Of a stretch of 64,000 nt of DNA, positions 47,557 to 56,029 are shown one piece after another; within the stretch, counting starts at the first letter, position 1; each line of letters starts with the position of its first letter. Both the position numbers and the translations under genes were made by a program. The stretch lies in NCBI GenBank assembly GCA_028275345.1, contig JAPWUV010000002.1:310001-374000 (forward strand), read 5' to 3'. This DNA is from a bacterium (GTDB lineage: Bacteria > Zhuqueibacterota > Zhuqueibacteria > Oleimicrobiales > Geothermoviventaceae). Below the pieces are notes generated by a model, which was not told the origin of the DNA, made no database searches, and was given only the letters and a program-made list of their open reading frames with translations.

Positions 47557-48321
47557 ATGCGGTTGGGTAAAGCCGGCTGGCGCACGGGCCTCCGACAGCT
47601 TGCCGTAAGGGCGACACGGCTCGGGCTTCTCGCAGCGTGGATCGCGGGTCTCTCGGTTGCCGGCGCAAAAGAAGCCATTGGCGGGGCCCAGGGCGATTGG
47701 TCCGCGTTGGCGAGCCTGATCCGATCGAAGATCGCAGCCCAGCTCCCGGATTCGGAGAAGGTTGCGGTCGAGGTGATCCGCGTTACCGGCTCCTTGCCTG
47801 GGCAACTGGACCAGGCTTCCATCCAGGTACGCGTTATCGGCTGGCTGCGGCCGGGACTGGCGAACAGCTTCGAGCTCTCCGGCGTGGGCCCCGGAGGTAA
47901 ATGGATGGCCACCGTCGTTGCCCGGGTTCAAGTTGCAAGCACTGTCCTCGTGGCGGCACGGGATCTCAGCCCCGGTCAGCTGCTCGGCGCCGAAGACGTG
48001 GCGCTGGAAGAGAGGGACCTAGCGGGGCTTCTCGGAGAGCCCCTCACGCGCCCAGAGGAGGCCGTCGGGAAAAGGGTCCGTGGCAGTGTGAGGTCCGGCA
48101 AGGTTCTCACCAAGGCAATGTTGGCGGAGCCTCAGGCGGTGCGCAGAGGGGAGGTGGTTCGCCTGGTAGCCTCCGTGGGTGGGGTGCAAGTGGAAACCCA
48201 AGGGCGCACCCTGCAATCGGGGGCCGTCGGGGAGGAGATCCTGGTTCGCAACGTGCGTTCGGGCAAGACGGTGAAAGGCGTTGTCGTCTCGGCCGATGAG
48301 GTTTGGGTTCGAGCGCAGTGA
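47557..48321 (+). CDS. flgA: Flagellar P-ring assembly chaperone FlgA
   Basis: 254 residues with a long basic signal sequence (ending near residue 40). The SAF domain starts near residue 125 (VLVAARDLSPGQLLGAEDV, then GKRVRGSVRSGKVLTKAMLAE). The C-terminal half carries EEILVRNVRSGKTVKGVV. It acts in the periplasm to assemble FlgI. Its place between flgG and flgH is the usual order in many phyla. Confidence 0.9.
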   Translation: MRLGKAGWRTGLRQLAVRATRLGLLAAWIAGLSVAGAKEAIGGAQGDWSALASLIRSKIAAQLPDSEKVAVEVIRVTGSLPGQLDQASIQVRVIGWLRPGLANSFELSGVGPGGKWMATVVARVQVASTVLVAARDLSPGQLLGAEDVALEERDLAGLLGEPLTRPEEAVGKRVRGSVRSGKVLTKAMLAEPQAVRRGEVVRLVASVGGVQVETQGRTLQSGAVGEEILVRNVRSGKTVKGVVVSADEVWVRAQ

Positions 48322-48361
48322 GCCCTCGACATGTGACGAGTGGACCGAAGGAGCTACGGCC

Positions 48362-48949
48362 GTGAGCGAAAGAAGGGGAATTTGGGTGGCGGCTCTTCTT
48401 TGCGGGACCTTGCTGACCGGAAGCCAGTCCTCCGCTCAGAAAATGGGAGCCGGATCCCTGTTCAGCGACTACAAGGCCTACCGCGTTGGAGACATTGTGA
48501 CCATCTACATCGTCGAGTTCGCTTCCGGCACGAACGAGACCAAGACCGGGACTGGAAAGGAAACGGAGCTCTCGCTCGATTCCGGTGGAGGCACCGGTGC
48601 TCTGAAGTTTTTGCCCATGTTCGGAGCGAGTGGAAGTAGCCGCTCCAAGTTCGATGGCAAGGGCAGCACCTCGAGCACGGGTATCCTGCGCGCCAAGATG
48701 AGCGCAAGGATCGTCCAGGTCTTGGACAATGGCAACCTGGTGATCGAAGGAACTCGGGAAGTGCAGGTGAACAACGAGAAGCAAGTCACGGTGCTATCGG
48801 GCATTGTCCGGCCGGAGGACATCACTCCCGACAATGTGGTGTACTCCTACAACATTGCCGACGCCAAGATCACCTACCGGGGCAAGGGCGTGGCATCGAG
48901 CGGCTCAAATCCGAGCATCATCACCAGGATCCTAAACTGGGTGTTCTGA
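48362..48949 (+). CDS. flgH: Flagellar L-ring protein FlgH
   Basis: 195 residues. FlgH blocks visible are SLFSDYKAYRVGDIVTIYIV, LRAKMSARIVQVLDNGNLVIEG and VLSGIVRPEDITPDN. It forms the ring in the outer membrane. The N-terminal signal has a Cys (ALLCGTLL) but no proper lipobox, unlike enterobacterial FlgH. The GTG start has GAAGGAG at good spacing. The stop overlaps the flgI ATG by one base. Confidence 0.93.
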   Translation: MSERRGIWVAALLCGTLLTGSQSSAQKMGAGSLFSDYKAYRVGDIVTIYIVEFASGTNETKTGTGKETELSLDSGGGTGALKFLPMFGASGSSRSKFDGKGSTSSTGILRAKMSARIVQVLDNGNLVIEGTREVQVNNEKQVTVLSGIVRPEDITPDNVVYSYNIADAKITYRGKGVASSGSNPSIITRILNWVF

Positions 48950-50064
48950 TGAGAAGCAAGAAACTTCACGTTTGGTTGGTTCTCGCGCTCGTTTCCGCCC
49001 TCCCGGCCCGGGTGATAGGCGGGGTGCGGGTGAAACAGATCGCGGAGTTGGAGGGGCTCGGTCCTACGAAGCTCGTCGGCTACGGCCTGGTGGTTGGGCT
49101 GGACGGAACCGGAGATAGCCGGCGATCCATCGCCACCCTCCAGTCCGTTGCGAACATGCTCAAACGCTTTGGCATCACGGTGCCCCAAAATGAACTGCGC
49201 GCCGACAACGTGGCCGCGGTGATGGTCACAGCCGACCTGCCTCCGTTCACCCGCCCCGGCACGCGCATCGATGTGCAAGTGGCTTCGCTGGGGGATGCCG
49301 AGAGCCTCGAAGGCGGAGTCTTGCTTCTCACTCCTTTGGTGGATGCCTCCGGGGAGGTGTACGCGCTTGCGCAGGGCGCCGTGTCCATCGGCGGTTTCAA
49401 CATCAACACGATCGGGGGTGAGAGGGTACGGAAGAACTACGCGCTTGTGGGTCGAGTTCCGAACGGAGCGGTCGTCAAAAAGGAAGCCCCCGTTTCCGTC
49501 CCGGACGGAGGTACCCTCCGCCTGATCCTTCGCAACCCGGATTTCACGACCGCAGCGCGCCTGGCGGAAGCGGTCAATGAACACTTCGGCCAGCCAATTG
49601 CCACGGCCGTCGATGCTGGAGCGGTGCAGCTAACGGTTCCCGAAGGGGACCGTGCGCCGGGAAAGCTCGTGGCTTTCCTCAGCCAGCTGGAAAGCGTGGA
49701 GACAGAACCGGACCAAGTGCCCAAGGTGGTGGTCAACGAGCGAACCGGCACGGTGGTGATCGGCGGCGACGTCCGTATCTCGGAGGCTGCGGTGGCCCAC
49801 GGCAATCTGACTGTCCGAATCGCGACGACTCCTGTGATCTCGCAGCCCGCCCCGTTCTCGCAAGGCCAGACGGTCGTCGTCCCCGAAACCCAGACTACGG
49901 TGGAAACGGAACGCGGCAGTCTGATTGTGCTGCCCGAAGCCGCGACGGTGAACGACTTGGTCAAGGCCTTGAATGCGCTGGGAGTGACGCCCCGCGACCT
50001 GATCGCCATCTTCCAGGCGCTGAAAGAAGCCGGCGCTTTGAGAGCGGAGCTGGTGATCCTGTGA
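48949..50064 (+). CDS. flgI: Flagellar P-ring protein FlgI
   Basis: 371 residues with a signal peptide (cleavage near residue 24). Family features are LVGYGLVVGLDGTGDS, NVAAVMVTADLPPF, GTRIDVQVASLGDA and, at the end, PRDLIAIFQALKEAGAL. It surrounds the rod in the peptidoglycan layer. The start codon ATG shares one base with the flgH stop. Confidence 0.96.
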   Translation: MRSKKLHVWLVLALVSALPARVIGGVRVKQIAELEGLGPTKLVGYGLVVGLDGTGDSRRSIATLQSVANMLKRFGITVPQNELRADNVAAVMVTADLPPFTRPGTRIDVQVASLGDAESLEGGVLLLTPLVDASGEVYALAQGAVSIGGFNINTIGGERVRKNYALVGRVPNGAVVKKEAPVSVPDGGTLRLILRNPDFTTAARLAEAVNEHFGQPIATAVDAGAVQLTVPEGDRAPGKLVAFLSQLESVETEPDQVPKVVVNERTGTVVIGGDVRISEAAVAHGNLTVRIATTPVISQPAPFSQGQTVVVPETQTTVETERGSLIVLPEAATVNDLVKALNALGVTPRDLIAIFQALKEAGALRAELVIL

Positions 50065-50177
50065 GACGAGCGCGTTCGGGGCTGCTCACCCAGTCGGTCG
50101 CGAGCGGCAACTGAGGGCGGGAGCGTTGGGATTGCGTCTCGGGCATCCGTGGAACGGGTAGGTGTGGGAGGCTGCCG

Positions 50178-51020
50178 TTGCAGATAATGGAAAGCGATCC
50201 CGCATTGCCTTCAGCGCAATCCTGGGCGCGGGACAGGTCCGTTCCCCAACCCGAGCGATCGGGCGGTTCGGCCTCCGCGGCTGAGCTGCGGAAGGCTTGC
50301 GAGCGCTTCGAGGGCTTGTTCCTCGCCTACCTGTTTCGAGTGATGCGGGAGTCGATCCCGGAATCCGGACTTTTGGGCATCGGCTCGTGGCAAGGGATGT
50401 TCGATTTGTTCTTCGATCAGGCCATCGGCGAGAAGGCCGCCGAGCGGGCCAGTCTGGGTATCGCCGAGATGCTCGAGAGGCAATTGAGCCGTTCCGTCCG
50501 TGCTGAAGCGAGTCTGGAACGGACCGGCATTCCGCATCCGGTCTTGCACGCGCAGACCAGTGGCTCGGAGCTCGGAAAGCAATCGGTCAAGAGTTGGGTA
50601 GCTCTGGACGATATTGTGAGCGAGGTGGCGCGTGCCCAGGAAGTTGACCCGGACCTCGTGCGAGCAGTGATTGATGTGGAGTCCGGCGGAGATCCTGAGG
50701 CTCTTTCCCCCAAAGGAGCGATGGGTCTGATGCAGCTTATGCCGCAGACCGCGAGGGAAATGGAGGTCCGTAATCCCTGGGATCCGGTTGAAAACCTCAA
50801 GGGCGGAGTCCGATACCTGAGGCGGATGCTGGACGAATTCGGCAATGACCTGCGATTAGCACTGGCTGCCTACAACGCGGGACCGGGAGCGGTTCGCCGG
50901 CACAAGGGCATTCCGCCTTTCCGGGAGACGCTGCAATACGTGGACGAAGTGCTCAAGCGGTACCAAGCGCTGAAACGCCTGGCATCGGCCGGGAAAAATC
51001 GCGTCTTGACCGTTGGATAA
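50178..51020 (+). CDS. flgJ: FlgJ-like rod-binding protein fused to a lytic transglycosylase
   Basis: 280 residues. Residues 30-108 are the rod-binding domain (ACERFEGLFLAYLFRVMRES). Residues 145-265 are an SLT lytic transglycosylase: Glu168 in DVESGGDP is the catalytic acid, with PKGAMGLMQLMPQTA and LALAAYNAGPGAV. In gammaproteobacteria FlgJ has a glucosaminidase domain instead. It should open peptidoglycan for the rod. The TTG start follows GGGAGG; an ATG three codons later is possible. Confidence 0.9.
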   Translation: MQIMESDPALPSAQSWARDRSVPQPERSGGSASAAELRKACERFEGLFLAYLFRVMRESIPESGLLGIGSWQGMFDLFFDQAIGEKAAERASLGIAEMLERQLSRSVRAEASLERTGIPHPVLHAQTSGSELGKQSVKSWVALDDIVSEVARAQEVDPDLVRAVIDVESGGDPEALSPKGAMGLMQLMPQTAREMEVRNPWDPVENLKGGVRYLRRMLDEFGNDLRLALAAYNAGPGAVRRHKGIPPFRETLQYVDEVLKRYQALKRLASAGKNRVLTVG

Positions 51021-51039
51021 AGGGACAGGGTGAGGACCG

Positions 51040-51579
51040 GTGGCGGCTCTGGCTTTTCCACAAGCGACGGACCGAAATGTCGGACAGAGGCTGGAATGGA
51101 TTCGCCTCACGGGCCTCTTTCGGCGCCAGGTGGATCTCCTACAGAAGCTGATGACCCTTCTTCTGAGGCAGAGGGAAGCGATTGTGCTCGTCGATCTGGC
51201 CTTGTTCCAGAAGGTGGCGTTAGACCAAATCCAGCTGCTGCACGAGCTGGAACATGTCCAACAGGCTACGGAGGAGCAGGCTCGTCTACTGGCGCTGGGT
51301 GCGGAAATCCCGGGCCAGGGCCCTCGCATCTCAGAGCTCGTTTCTCTGGCGCCGCCGGAAAGGCGCTCGGAGTTGGAGGGACTCCGGCAGGAGCTGGCGG
51401 AGCTGGCCCGCGAGGTGCTCGCGCTTGCCCAACGCAATGAGAAGCTGCTCACGGCACTGGGCGAGATTCGAGGCGCGGAGTACGAAGCGCTGCTCAAAGC
51501 CCTCACCTCCCTCGGACGGACCTACGGCGAGATGCGGGCGGCGGCTTCTCCAACTTCCCTTTGCGACGTCGTGGCCTGA
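51040..51579 (+). CDS. flgN: FlgN-family flagellar export chaperone
   Basis: 179 residues, helical throughout (Leu, Gln and Glu-rich heptads), with the FlgN outline LFRRQVDLLQKLMTLLLRQREAI near residue 27. FlgN protects FlgK and FlgL and delivers them to the export gate; flgK follows 17 bp later. Sequence alone is weakly conserved in this family; position is the main support. GTG start with GAGG upstream. Confidence 0.75.
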   Translation: MAALAFPQATDRNVGQRLEWIRLTGLFRRQVDLLQKLMTLLLRQREAIVLVDLALFQKVALDQIQLLHELEHVQQATEEQARLLALGAEIPGQGPRISELVSLAPPERRSELEGLRQELAELAREVLALAQRNEKLLTALGEIRGAEYEALLKALTSLGRTYGEMRAAASPTSLCDVVA

Positions 51580-51596
51580 ACAAGGGGTGATCGCCT

Positions 51597-52976
51597 GTGT
51601 CGACATTGAACGGCATCCTCGAGCTGAGCAAGCGGGCGCTGATGGCCCACCAGGTGGTGGCCAACGTCATTGGCAATAACGTCGCCAATGTGAACACCCC
51701 CGGCTACTCCCGGCAGGTGGCGTCGCTGGTGCCTTCGCCTTCAGTTCAAACGCCCTGGGGACCGCTCGGCACCGGGGTTGATCTTGACGAAGTTCGCCGC
51801 TATCGGGATGCTTTCCTCGATGTCCAGTACCGCCAAAGCGCTAGCAAACAGGCCTATTGGGAGGCTGTGTCGCGCTCGCTCTCGGAAGTTGAGGCGATGT
51901 TCAACGACCCGGGCGAAAGCGGCTTGCAGGCCGCCCTCGACGGATTCTGGGATGCCTGGAGCGACCTCGCCAACGACCCGGAGAACAACACAGCGCGCGT
52001 GGTAGTCCGGGAGAAGGGGGAGGCCCTTGTGGCTGTCTTCCGGCGATTGGCCAATTACCTGCTCGATCACATTGAAGCCGTTGACAGCGAAGCGAAAAAG
52101 CTGGTGGCGGATGCGAATGCCGCCCTCCAGGAGGTGGCCGACCTGAATGGCAAGATCCAGTTCGTAAAAGCCCAGGGAGGCTCGGCCAACGAGCTCTTGG
52201 ACCAGCGGGATCGCCTGCTGGATCAGCTGGCGGAATGGATCGGGGCTCGGAGCATCGCGTCGGCCGACGGCACGGTCCGAGTGCTGGTTGGGACGGAGGT
52301 GCTGGTCGAGGCGACCCAGTTCCGTCCGATCCAAGTCGTGAGCACGGGCGTGGATCAGATGGCTTTGGCGCAATTTCTCGGTCCCTCAGGCGCTCAGCTC
52401 GACCTGTCGGAGTGCAAGCTTTCTGGCCTCCTGCAGGTGCGAGACGAAGCGCTGCGCTCCTTCCTCCACGATTTGGACACGCTGGCGGCCAACTTGGTGC
52501 GCGAGGTCAACCTCCGCCACCGACAAGGCTACACACTGCGCGGAGAGCGCGGGATCGACTTCTTCGACGAGAAGGGCGTCACCGCGAGTCAGATCAAGCT
52601 GGATCAGAATATCCTGCGTGACCTGGCCAATATCGCCGCATCGGCCGAGGATACGTTAGGGGACAACAGCATCGCCCTGTCCATTGCTTCTCTCCGCTCC
52701 GCGAAGGTGATGAATGCCGGGGCCGATTCGCTGCTCGAGTACTATTCCGGTCTCATTGGCCGCATGGGCAGTCTCTCCGCCCAGGCGAAAGACGGGGTAG
52801 AGAACCAAGAGGTCATTACCGAAACATTGGACAATCAGCGGCTCCGGGTGCAGGGAGTTTCCATCGACGAGGAGATGGCGGAGATCATCAAGTTTCAACA
52901 TGCCTACGCTGCCGCCGCCCAGGTCACGAAAGTGGTGGACGAGATGATGCGCACGGTCCTGGCGATGGTCAGTTAG
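51597..52976 (+). CDS. flgK: Flagellar hook-associated protein 1 FlgK
   Basis: 459 residues. The N-terminus has the axial signature NVIGNNVANVNTPGYSRQVA, then GTGVDLDEVRRYRDAFLD. The C-terminus carries GVSIDEEMAEIIKFQHAYAAAAQ. It joins hook to filament. Starts at GTG with AGGGGTGAT upstream; 14 bp to flgL. Confidence 0.95.
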   Translation: MSTLNGILELSKRALMAHQVVANVIGNNVANVNTPGYSRQVASLVPSPSVQTPWGPLGTGVDLDEVRRYRDAFLDVQYRQSASKQAYWEAVSRSLSEVEAMFNDPGESGLQAALDGFWDAWSDLANDPENNTARVVVREKGEALVAVFRRLANYLLDHIEAVDSEAKKLVADANAALQEVADLNGKIQFVKAQGGSANELLDQRDRLLDQLAEWIGARSIASADGTVRVLVGTEVLVEATQFRPIQVVSTGVDQMALAQFLGPSGAQLDLSECKLSGLLQVRDEALRSFLHDLDTLAANLVREVNLRHRQGYTLRGERGIDFFDEKGVTASQIKLDQNILRDLANIAASAEDTLGDNSIALSIASLRSAKVMNAGADSLLEYYSGLIGRMGSLSAQAKDGVENQEVITETLDNQRLRVQGVSIDEEMAEIIKFQHAYAAAAQVTKVVDEMMRTVLAMVS

Positions 52977-52990
52977 GGTAGGGGAAAACC

Positions 52991-53893
52991 ATGAGAGTCA
53001 GTCACCAGGAGGTCTTCCGGACCGTCGTGCGGAATATCAATGCTCCGTACGAGGAGATGTTGAAGGATCAGATCCAGATCGCCACGGGCAAACGTATCAA
53101 TGTCCCGTCGGACGACCCGGCTGGAGCGGAGAGGGCCGTTGAGATCCGCTCGAAACTGGCGGGCATCGGTCAGTACCGCAAGGCGATCGGCGATGCTCGA
53201 TCCTGGTTGTCGCAGGCGGAGTCCCAGCTCAATCGTGTTGAAGATCTTCTGACGCGCGCCAAGGAACTGGCCGTGCAAGGATCCAACGGCACGCTCTCCG
53301 ATGCAGATCGGGATGCTTTGGCAAGGGAGGTGAACGAGTTGCTGGAGGATCTGGTCGGGGCTGGCAATGCGAAATACAACGATCGCTATGTATTCGCCGG
53401 CTCGGCCACGCGGATGGCTCCGGTGGTAGTTCGTCGCAATGAGACGGGGAAAATCGTCTCCGTGGCGTTTCAATCCACTTCGAGTCCTGTGCGCCGGGAA
53501 ATTGGCGCAGACGAGTATCTCGACATCCGATTGCCGGCCCACGAGGTATTCGGTGGGGAGGACGGGGCCTACGCTGTGCTCATCAAGCTCCGCGACGCGC
53601 TGGAGGACAATCGTCCCGACCAGGTCCGGGCAACGCTCGGGCAGATCGACTCGGCTTTGGAGAAATCGCTGGAGAAACGTTCCGAGATCGGCGCGCGCAT
53701 CGCGCGCCTCGACCAGGCTAGCCAAAGGCTGGACGAGGAGGAGTTGCAACTGACCACGCTGCTCTCGCAGACAGAAGATGCGGATGTGGCCCAGAAGATC
53801 ATGGACCTGCAGGGCCATCAGATGGGCTATCGGGCGGCTCTCGCCGTGGGCTCTGTGCTGATCCAAGAAAGCCTCCTGGACTACTTGGGTTGA
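52991..53893 (+). CDS. flgL: Flagellar hook-associated protein 3 FlgL
   Basis: 300 residues, flagellin-like coiled-coil ends. The N-terminus shows QIATGKRINVPSDDPAGAER and WLSQAESQLNRVEDLL, and the C-terminus DVAQKIMDLQGHQMGYRAAL. It sits distal to FlgK at the hook-filament junction. fliW follows four bases later. Confidence 0.94.
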   Translation: MRVSHQEVFRTVVRNINAPYEEMLKDQIQIATGKRINVPSDDPAGAERAVEIRSKLAGIGQYRKAIGDARSWLSQAESQLNRVEDLLTRAKELAVQGSNGTLSDADRDALAREVNELLEDLVGAGNAKYNDRYVFAGSATRMAPVVVRRNETGKIVSVAFQSTSSPVRREIGADEYLDIRLPAHEVFGGEDGAYAVLIKLRDALEDNRPDQVRATLGQIDSALEKSLEKRSEIGARIARLDQASQRLDEEELQLTTLLSQTEDADVAQKIMDLQGHQMGYRAALAVGSVLIQESLLDYLG

Positions 53894-53897
53894 AGGC

Positions 53898-54371
53898 ATG
53901 GCGGAAACGCGGGACGAAGAGCTGGAGCAGGATACGTGGCAGGAGCTGGAGACGCGCCGGTGGGGGCGTCTTCGGTACCGCGAGCAGGATCTGGTGTTCT
54001 TCCCGAGGGGCCTGCTCGGCTTTGAGAACTACAGGCAATGGGCCGTGTTCTACTCGGAGGAGCATGAACCCCTCCGCTGGCTCATCAGCATGGAAGATCC
54101 CGACATCGCCTTCGTGATCGTGGATCCGCTGCTCGTCGTGCCTGATTACCGTCCCGCCCTGTGTCAGCGCGATCTGGAGGATCTTCAGGCGGAGTCCGTG
54201 GAGGACCTGCGCGTCTTCAGCATCGTGACACTGGGCAAGAGCATCGAGACCACAACCATCAATCTGAGTGGACCGGTGTTCATCAACATCCGGAAGAGGC
54301 TGGGGAAGCAGGTCGTGCTCTTGAGTAACAAGTACAGCACAAAACATCCCCTCATCTCGAGAAGTACGTAA
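53898..54371 (+). CDS. fliW: Flagellar assembly factor FliW
   Basis: 157 residues. Core FliW pattern: RLRYREQDLVFFPRGLLGFE, PLRWLISMEDPDIAFVI, TLGKSIETTTINLSGPV and a basic C-terminus. FliW binds flagellin and antagonises CsrA, so flagellin translation follows export. fliW next to csrA is the conserved arrangement. Confidence 0.95.
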   Translation: MAETRDEELEQDTWQELETRRWGRLRYREQDLVFFPRGLLGFENYRQWAVFYSEEHEPLRWLISMEDPDIAFVIVDPLLVVPDYRPALCQRDLEDLQAESVEDLRVFSIVTLGKSIETTTINLSGPVFINIRKRLGKQVVLLSNKYSTKHPLISRST

Positions 54372-54401
54372 GCATCGAGAGAGAAGGGAAAGGAGTTCCC
54401 G

Positions 54402-54653
54402 GTGCTTGTCCTGACACGGAAGTTGGGAGAAAGCATCGTCATCGGCGACAGCATCCGCGTGACCGTGGTCGAGATCCACGGGAAACAGGTCCGGCTGGGA
54501 ATCGAGGCGCCGAAGGAAGTCGCCGTCCACCGGGGTGAGGTCTACGAGCGAATCGTCGAAGAAAACCGCCAAGCAGCCGACTCGGCGGACCGGAGCAGGC
54601 TCGGGGATTTCTCCCAAGCGATGGCGGCCAAACTGAGGCGCAACGGAGCCTGA
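54402..54653 (+). CDS. csrA: Carbon storage/translation regulator CsrA
   Basis: 83 residues. [16 protein letters not shown] and [19 protein letters not shown] are the CsrA beta-strands that bind GGA motifs in mRNA. The C-terminal tail (from about residue 58) is longer than in E. coli CsrA, as in organisms with FliW, where it forms part of the FliW contact. GTG start preceded by AAGGAG. Confidence 0.95.
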   Translation: MLVLTRKLGESIVIGDSIRVTVVEIHGKQVRLGIEAPKEVAVHRGEVYERIVEENRQAADSADRSRLGDFSQAMAAKLRRNGA

Positions 54654-54655
54654 CG

Positions 54656-55702
54656 ATGTGCGACAGCACGCGCCTGGAACCGAGGACTGACGGCTCGCAA
54701 CTCCGGGTGCTCGTGACCGGCGTTTCCGGATTCATCGGAGGGCGGGCGGCCATCCACTTCGCCGAACGGGGGTGGCCAGTGCACGGGATCGATCCCATTC
54801 CTCCCCGGGACTCAGTGGCTTCCGCTCTGACGCGAATGATGGTGGCCGACCTCCGGAGCGGCGGAGTTGCCGAGGAGGCGGTCGATGGGGTGGACCTTGT
54901 CTTGCACGCGGCGGCGCACACGGATCTGGTCCGGGCGCAACAGGAACCGGAGCTGGATTTCGCGCACAACGTGACGGCCACCCTGCGACTGTTCGAAGCA
55001 GCGCGCAAGCGGCCCAAACCGCCCACCATGGTTTTCCTCAGTTCTTTCCGCGTGTACGGGGACAATGTCGAGATGGCCCTCTCGACGCCCGGCAACGGAG
55101 GCTACGGGCTGGCAGGACCGTTCCAAGCCGGAATCTCAGAGCTTTTCTCGACGGACCAATGCGAAAGGACCTTGCACGGCACGCACAAGCTTCTCGGTGA
55201 TCTCATTGCGCAAGAGTATGCGCATTCCTTCGGGATGAGAGTAGGGGTGTTTCGGGTAGGACCCGTAGCAGGTCCGGGTCAAAAAGCCTCGAGCGACGGA
55301 TGCTGGCTCGCCGCCTTGCTGGATCCCGAACCCGACGTCTCTGCGGAGGAACCCGACCCCGATCAACTCCTGGATATTCTGCACGTTGATGATCTCTTGG
55401 ACGCGGTGGAGCGCTTCGTGAGGTCCGACTGGCGCCATCTGGTGCTCAACCTCGGCGGTGGGCCAAGGAATGCCCTTCATCCCCGCAGGCTCGCGGATCG
55501 GATTGGGGCGAAGGGGCTCCATGCCTTGGCCAGGTATCCGAGGCTCTGGGTTACGGACAATGAGCGCGCCTACCGCGCCCTCGGCTGGCGCCCGCGAGCC
55601 GGGGTAGCCAAGATCCTCGAGGAGCTCGGCGTGGATCCGGCGCTTGTTGATCTGGCAAGTCACCCGGCGGAGAGGCTCGACCAGGCAAGCGCGATCCTGT
55701 AG
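54656..55702 (+). CDS. NAD-dependent epimerase/dehydratase (nucleotide-sugar type)
   Basis: 348 residues. Extended SDR fold: the NAD-binding TGVSGFIGG at 21-29, VFLSSFRVYGD with the catalytic Ser/Thr region, and ILHVDDLLDAVE. The usual YxxxK is HGTHK at 174-178, with His in place of the catalytic Tyr. It starts two bases after csrA, so it is in the flagellar transcript. It may make a sugar for the glycosyltransferases downstream; the exact reaction is unknown. Confidence 0.82.
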   Translation: MCDSTRLEPRTDGSQLRVLVTGVSGFIGGRAAIHFAERGWPVHGIDPIPPRDSVASALTRMMVADLRSGGVAEEAVDGVDLVLHAAAHTDLVRAQQEPELDFAHNVTATLRLFEAARKRPKPPTMVFLSSFRVYGDNVEMALSTPGNGGYGLAGPFQAGISELFSTDQCERTLHGTHKLLGDLIAQEYAHSFGMRVGVFRVGPVAGPGQKASSDGCWLAALLDPEPDVSAEEPDPDQLLDILHVDDLLDAVERFVRSDWRHLVLNLGGGPRNALHPRRLADRIGAKGLHALARYPRLWVTDNERAYRALGWRPRAGVAKILEELGVDPALVDLASHPAERLDQASAIL

Positions 55703-56029
55703 ATCTCCGGATCGTCCCGAACGCAGAGACGTCCGGGTAAGAATGCTGCCCACTCCGGGAGGGGAAGCGGAGGGCAGCGGGGCTGACGGGATTCGGGTTC
55801 GTGCCAAAGCAACTCGCCTTCCCTTCGGTCCCTCCCGAGAGAATTGCGGAGCGAGTCTTCTCGGCTGAGCTGCGAAAGGGGCTATTCACCAGGCCCGGGG
55901 GCTGAGAATCTGCACCTGGGGTATGGCGGCCTGTCGGGAAGGGCGCCTCGGTCGGGGAGCCGGCCACGACGAACCCGCGCAAGACGCAAGGTGGCCAGAC
56001 GATGGCTCACTGGGGATGGAGGACAGCGA
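55703..56029. other. Intergenic region, nothing recognised
   Basis: 327 bp. A frame continuous with the next gene is open from 55844 but is Arg-rich and lacks a Shine-Dalgarno; the real start lies at 56030. No terminator is visible. Confidence 0.4.
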
